58,243 nucleotides of DNA from an uncultured Flammeovirgaceae bacterium (GTDB lineage: Bacteria > Bacteroidota > Bacteroidia > Cytophagales > Cyclobacteriaceae): positions 1 to 58,243 of the forward strand of contig CALBPF010000226.1 of the NCBI GenBank assembly GCA_937899105.1. Reading direction: 5' to 3'. Within the stretch, counting starts at the first letter, position 1, and each line of letters starts with the position of its first letter. The notes beneath the pieces are model-generated. The model did not search any database and was not told the DNA's origin. It saw nothing but the letters and a program-made list of their open reading frames with translations. This document shows positions 55,788 through 58,243 of the stretch, piece after piece. The translations under genes were made by a program, and so were the position numbers.

Positions 55788-55842
55788 CTTAAGACCGCGA
55801 ACGAGCGAAGCGAGAGTAAGGACTTCAACGTCCGTATAACGG
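55788..55842. repeat. GC-rich palindromic intergenic element
   Basis: CCTTA and TAAGG enclose GACCGCGAACGAGCGAAGCG-type sequence with an internal GCGAAGCGAG motif, followed by GGAC-TTCAAC-GTCC, a 4-bp stem. It is much richer in G and C than the surroundings, resembling dispersed REP-type elements seen in this phylum. No copy is found elsewhere in the window. Confidence 0.4.
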
Positions 55843-55904
55843 GAACCACAGCTATCAAATCTGGATATTTCTTTATTTAATTAGAATGGAGCGCTTGACT
55901 TGAC

Positions 55905-56360
55905 TCAGTCCAGCACGAGCTGCATTTCAAAATTGGCGATCTCAACGTTCCTCAGTTCAAACCTGTTTTCCTTCACCACTTTAAATCCATTGGACTCGAA
56001 AAAAGGTTGGGCGGTAATGCTTACGTGAGCAGTAACACTATTTCCTTGTGCTTTCATAAGCAAACGCTGAAGAAGGCTACGAGCTACTCCTTTACCTTGA
56101 TAATCCGGGTGTACATACATCAGATCAATGTGGTTGTAGTTTTCGAGTGAAGCAAAACCGGCCGTCCTATCATTGATTTCAGCCACTAAAAAGTAATGTT
56201 CTTTTATTCGATTCAGCCATTTCACCTTATCACGGATAGAAGCGGTCCAGGCTTCGATTTGTTCCTTGTTATAATCATCAGCACATGTTTCTTTAATAGT
56301 GTCCGCAAAAAGAATTAAGACTGTTTCTAAGTCAACAGATTTAGCTTCGCGTATATTCAT
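55905..56360 (-). CDS. GNAT N-acetyltransferase
   Basis: 151 residues. Acetyl-CoA loop YVHPDYQGKGVARSLLQRLL (about 80-100), preceded by AGFASLENYNHIDLM and followed by TAQPFFESNGFKVVKEN, the normal GNAT order. The N-terminal NIREAKSVDLETVLILFADT is the typical start. Substrate unknown; it lies 77 bases downstream of the alkB gene on the same strand. Confidence 0.9.
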   Translation of the reverse strand: MNIREAKSVDLETVLILFADTIKETCADDYNKEQIEAWTASIRDKVKWLNRIKEHYFLVAEINDRTAGFASLENYNHIDLMYVHPDYQGKGVARSLLQRLLMKAQGNSVTAHVSITAQPFFESNGFKVVKENRFELRNVEIANFEMQLVLD

Positions 56361-56437
56361 ATTGTTAAAAAATAAAGGGCGAAAATGTAATTATCTAACA
56401 GACTTATACATCGGAAATTATTCATTTTACGAATGAT

Positions 56438-57043
56438 CTATCCCATCATCTGTCTAAAAGTAAGGTTGATACGCGGATGGTGTACCTTTTTTGTGGGAGG
56501 TAATCTGTGCAACCAATGGTCTTGAGTAGCTCCTGCCATGATCAAAAGGCTTCCGGATTCAAGTAAAACAGACACCGTTTCATTCGTCTTTTTATGCTTG
56601 AAGGAAAATTTCCTTTCTGCTCCAAAACTCACGGAAGCTATTGAGCCATGTTTCACAAGTTCCTTCTCGCCATCGCTATGCCAAGCCATGCCCTCATCAC
56701 CGGCGTGGTAAAGATTAAGTAAACATGAGTTATACGTGTTCTGAGCAGTATTTTCCACTACCTTCTTAAGTACTTTCAACTCGTTAGTCCATAATAGTGC
56801 CGTTTTAGTGGCATTAGAATAGGTGTAATTGAAGGGCTTATCTGCATACCACGCTACCTTTCTCTTGGTTACAATGTGCTTACCAAAAATATAGGCTTCG
56901 TCATTTTTCCATTCAATATTCTCGAATAATGATCTTGCGTATTCAACTGCTTGCTGATCAGTAAATATTTTACCGAAATAGTAAACTTCACCGTCAAAGG
57001 GCAGAAGGTTATCCTCAGGATTAGCCGGATTATCAAATAGCAT
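56438..57043 (-). CDS. alkB: AlkB-like 2-oxoglutarate/Fe(II) dioxygenase
   Basis: 201 residues from ATG at 57043, the usual AlkB start context (LFDNPANPEDNLLPFDG); an in-frame ATG at 57136 would place 31 atypical residues in front and overlap the upstream gene widely. Iron ligands: the HxD of GMAWHSDGE and the distal His in HWLHRLP; the 2-oxoglutarate Arg is in RINLTFR. It repairs 1-methyladenine and 3-methylcytosine in DNA by oxidative demethylation. Third gene of an alkylation-repair operon. Confidence 0.92.
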   Translation of the reverse strand: MLFDNPANPEDNLLPFDGEVYYFGKIFTDQQAVEYARSLFENIEWKNDEAYIFGKHIVTKRKVAWYADKPFNYTYSNATKTALLWTNELKVLKKVVENTAQNTYNSCLLNLYHAGDEGMAWHSDGEKELVKHGSIASVSFGAERKFSFKHKKTNETVSVLLESGSLLIMAGATQDHWLHRLPPTKKVHHPRINLTFRQMMG

Positions 57044-57278
57044 TATAGAACCATTCTTTGTATTTAAGTGGTAAGCACTGTCCACAAGGCCGATAATCAT
57101 GCAAAACTGCTTCTTTTTTTGACTTAAAAAATACACGATTTATGACCTTCATGCGCTTTTCCGACTTGCACTTTAGCGTACCGTAAATTTTTAATCGTTT
57201 ATTTCCACCAAACAGGACTTTCCTATTTTTAGTCTTTTGAAAAACCTCATATTTTGAGAGTAGAGCATGCGCCAGCAT
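57033..57278 (-). CDS. Free-standing Ada-type metal-binding domain protein
   Basis: 81 residues. LKIYGTLKCKSEKRMKVINR, FFKSKKEAVLHDYRPCGQCL matches the zinc domain of Ada (PF02805 type) in order: a first Cys, a VFFKSxxEAxxxGYRPC helix and a CxxC end. The second Cys of Ada's CxxxC is Ser here, so the site has three Cys; the methyl-phosphotriester acceptor role is therefore uncertain. It starts 4 bases after the Ada-like gene ends and overlaps the alkB start by 11 bases. The operon thus carries the domain missing from its upstream neighbour. Confidence 0.8.
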   Translation of the reverse strand: MLAHALLSKYEVFQKTKNRKVLFGGNKRLKIYGTLKCKSEKRMKVINRVFFKSKKEAVLHDYRPCGQCLPLKYKEWFYNAI

Positions 57279-57282
57279 AAGG

Positions 57283-58140
57283 CTAAATATTTAGTTGTGC
57301 AGCTTCCCATCCTATTATTGCGCGCTTTCGGTTTGGCCCCCACATATACCCACCCAGTGTGCCTGTAGATTGAATTACTCTGTGGCAAGGAATAAGAAAA
57401 GCTATAGGATTATCTCCAATAGCTGTACCCACAGCCCTTGACGCTTTGGGTTTTGCTATTGCCTCAGCAATTTTACCATATGTTGAGAGATTGCCAAAAG
57501 GAACTTTCAGCAGAGCTTCCCATACCTTAAGTTGAAAATCGGTTCCTTTAAGATGAAGCTTTATGCCTTCAAGATTCCCTGGTTTATTTGAGAGAACTTC
57601 AAATGCTTTTTGCTGATATTCGTCTTGATTATTATGCAGTTCCGCATTGGGAAAGTTTTTGGATAAGCCATGGACTCCTTCGTACTCTGATTTACAAAAT
57701 GCCAAATGGCATAGTCCTTTATAAGTGGAGGCAGTTATAACCCTACCAAAAATACTTTCCGCCAATCTGTAGTTGATTTGTAGCCCCTCACCTCCATTTT
57801 TATAGTCTCCCGGAGTCATGGCTTCGATATTTACAAATAAATCGTGCAGCCTGCCCGTACCAGACAAACCTGTTTCAATGGCCGTATCAAAAAGCGTAGC
57901 TTGCTTATCTTTCAGCATACTTTTCGCATATTTTAAACTTGTGTATTGCAAGAATTTTTTCGGACTAACTCCTGCCCAATTGGTAAACATCCTTTGGAAA
58001 TGGCTAGGACTTAAGTGCACTTGCCCAGCCACCTCTTCAAGTGAAGGTTGACGTTTAAAATTGGCACGAATAAATTCTATGGCCGATGATATGCGGTTGA
58101 AGTCGATATTTGTTTCTGCGCTTGTGTTGGTATCAATCAT
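57283..58140 (-). CDS. ada: AraC-type activator fused to O6-methylguanine-DNA methyltransferase (Ada-like)
   Basis: 285 residues. An AraC helix-turn-helix (about 8-100; VAGQVHLSPSHFQRMFTNWA) is fused to the alkyltransferase: the N-terminal ribonuclease-like part (about 105-200) and the catalytic part with VPFGNLSTYGKIAEAIAKP and IPCHRVIQSTG (acceptor Cys252). It repairs O6-methylguanine by suicide transfer. The Ada zinc domain that normally precedes the AraC part is absent, and a zinc-domain-like protein is encoded just downstream. Activation of the operon by methylation would have to use that separate protein or none. Confidence 0.92.
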   Translation of the reverse strand: MIDTNTSAETNIDFNRISSAIEFIRANFKRQPSLEEVAGQVHLSPSHFQRMFTNWAGVSPKKFLQYTSLKYAKSMLKDKQATLFDTAIETGLSGTGRLHDLFVNIEAMTPGDYKNGGEGLQINYRLAESIFGRVITASTYKGLCHLAFCKSEYEGVHGLSKNFPNAELHNNQDEYQQKAFEVLSNKPGNLEGIKLHLKGTDFQLKVWEALLKVPFGNLSTYGKIAEAIAKPKASRAVGTAIGDNPIAFLIPCHRVIQSTGTLGGYMWGPNRKRAIIGWEAAQLNI

Positions 58141-58243
58141 AAATACAAATATTCACTATTCCATTATCAATGAACACCCGATTCTTGCTGAATTCTTTGA
58201 TAGGATGATAAAAGTCCTTTGCTTTAATAGTTCAAAAACAATG

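Noticed and set aside
57043..57136. Longer AlkB start at 57136
   Set aside because: The added residues do not resemble AlkB N-termini and the start would overlap the zinc-domain gene by over 100 bases.

Overview
The window looks like chromosomal DNA of an AT-rich member of the Bacteroidota, most likely a marine or soil Cytophagales relative. The support is a type IX secretion (T9SS) type B / CHU_C sorting domain, a PorP/SprF-type partner, a DNA polymerase III alpha with an N-terminal exonuclease, LytS/LytTR pairs, HisKA_2 and TPR histidine kinases, HD-PycTM (DUF5706) proteins, TAnnTTTG promoter motifs and no Shine-Dalgarno signals. There is one tRNA (Leu, CAA). I see no rRNA, CRISPR array, prophage or insertion sequence.

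Layout. 0-10 kb is a signalling block: three Crp/Fnr-like regulators, a TPR HisKA_2 kinase, an HD-PycTM membrane protein, a REC-GAF-sigma54 activator and polyphosphate kinase. 10-16.5 kb holds tRNA-Leu, a small ABM monooxygenase, a SAM hydrolase, phoH, a GNAT, comEC, an enoyl-CoA hydratase and a solute-binding protein. 16.6-31 kb holds envelope and housekeeping genes (two carboxypeptidase-regulatory-like paralogues, one broken; OmpA/PD40; J-domain; L,D-transpeptidase-like; dnaE; rsmG; two Uma2; sigma factor; broken glycosyltransferase). 31-43.8 kb holds tgt, an LptF/G-type permease, EamA, ispE, a 1517-residue T9SS cargo, porP, SUI1/YciH and a second TPR kinase. 43.9-53.4 kb is the most unusual part: two LytS/LytTR systems surrounded by unrecognised secreted repeat proteins. 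54-58 kb holds an ECF sigma/SnoaL/MGMT-like operon and an alkylation-repair operon (Ada-like activator-MGMT, free-standing Ada metal-binding domain, AlkB).

Most interesting system. Two secreted paralogues, each built of three copies of an unrecognised beta-rich module (43995-45266 and 47343-48629), bracket a LytS kinase and LytTR regulator. A converging cluster follows: a second LytTR regulator, a LytS-like pseudokinase that has lost its phosphorylatable His and N-box, an intact LytS kinase, and a secreted protein with about ten SDYY helical repeats. Direct repeats at 21-bp offset, the geometry of LytTR sites, lie upstream of the repeat-protein genes.

Second theme: gene decay. Several genes carry single in-frame stops with conserved coding sequence on both sides (dnaE exonuclease domain, glycosyltransferase, carboxypeptidase-regulatory-like paralogue twice, L,D-transpeptidase tail, a lipoprotein relic). 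Others have lost catalytic residues (L,D-transpeptidase Cys/His, HD to NY in the PycTM protein). All three stop codons occur, so this is not simple codon reassignment. The proofreading domain of dnaE is one of the broken genes, which raises the possibility of a mutator lineage or of DNA-damage or assembly artefacts.
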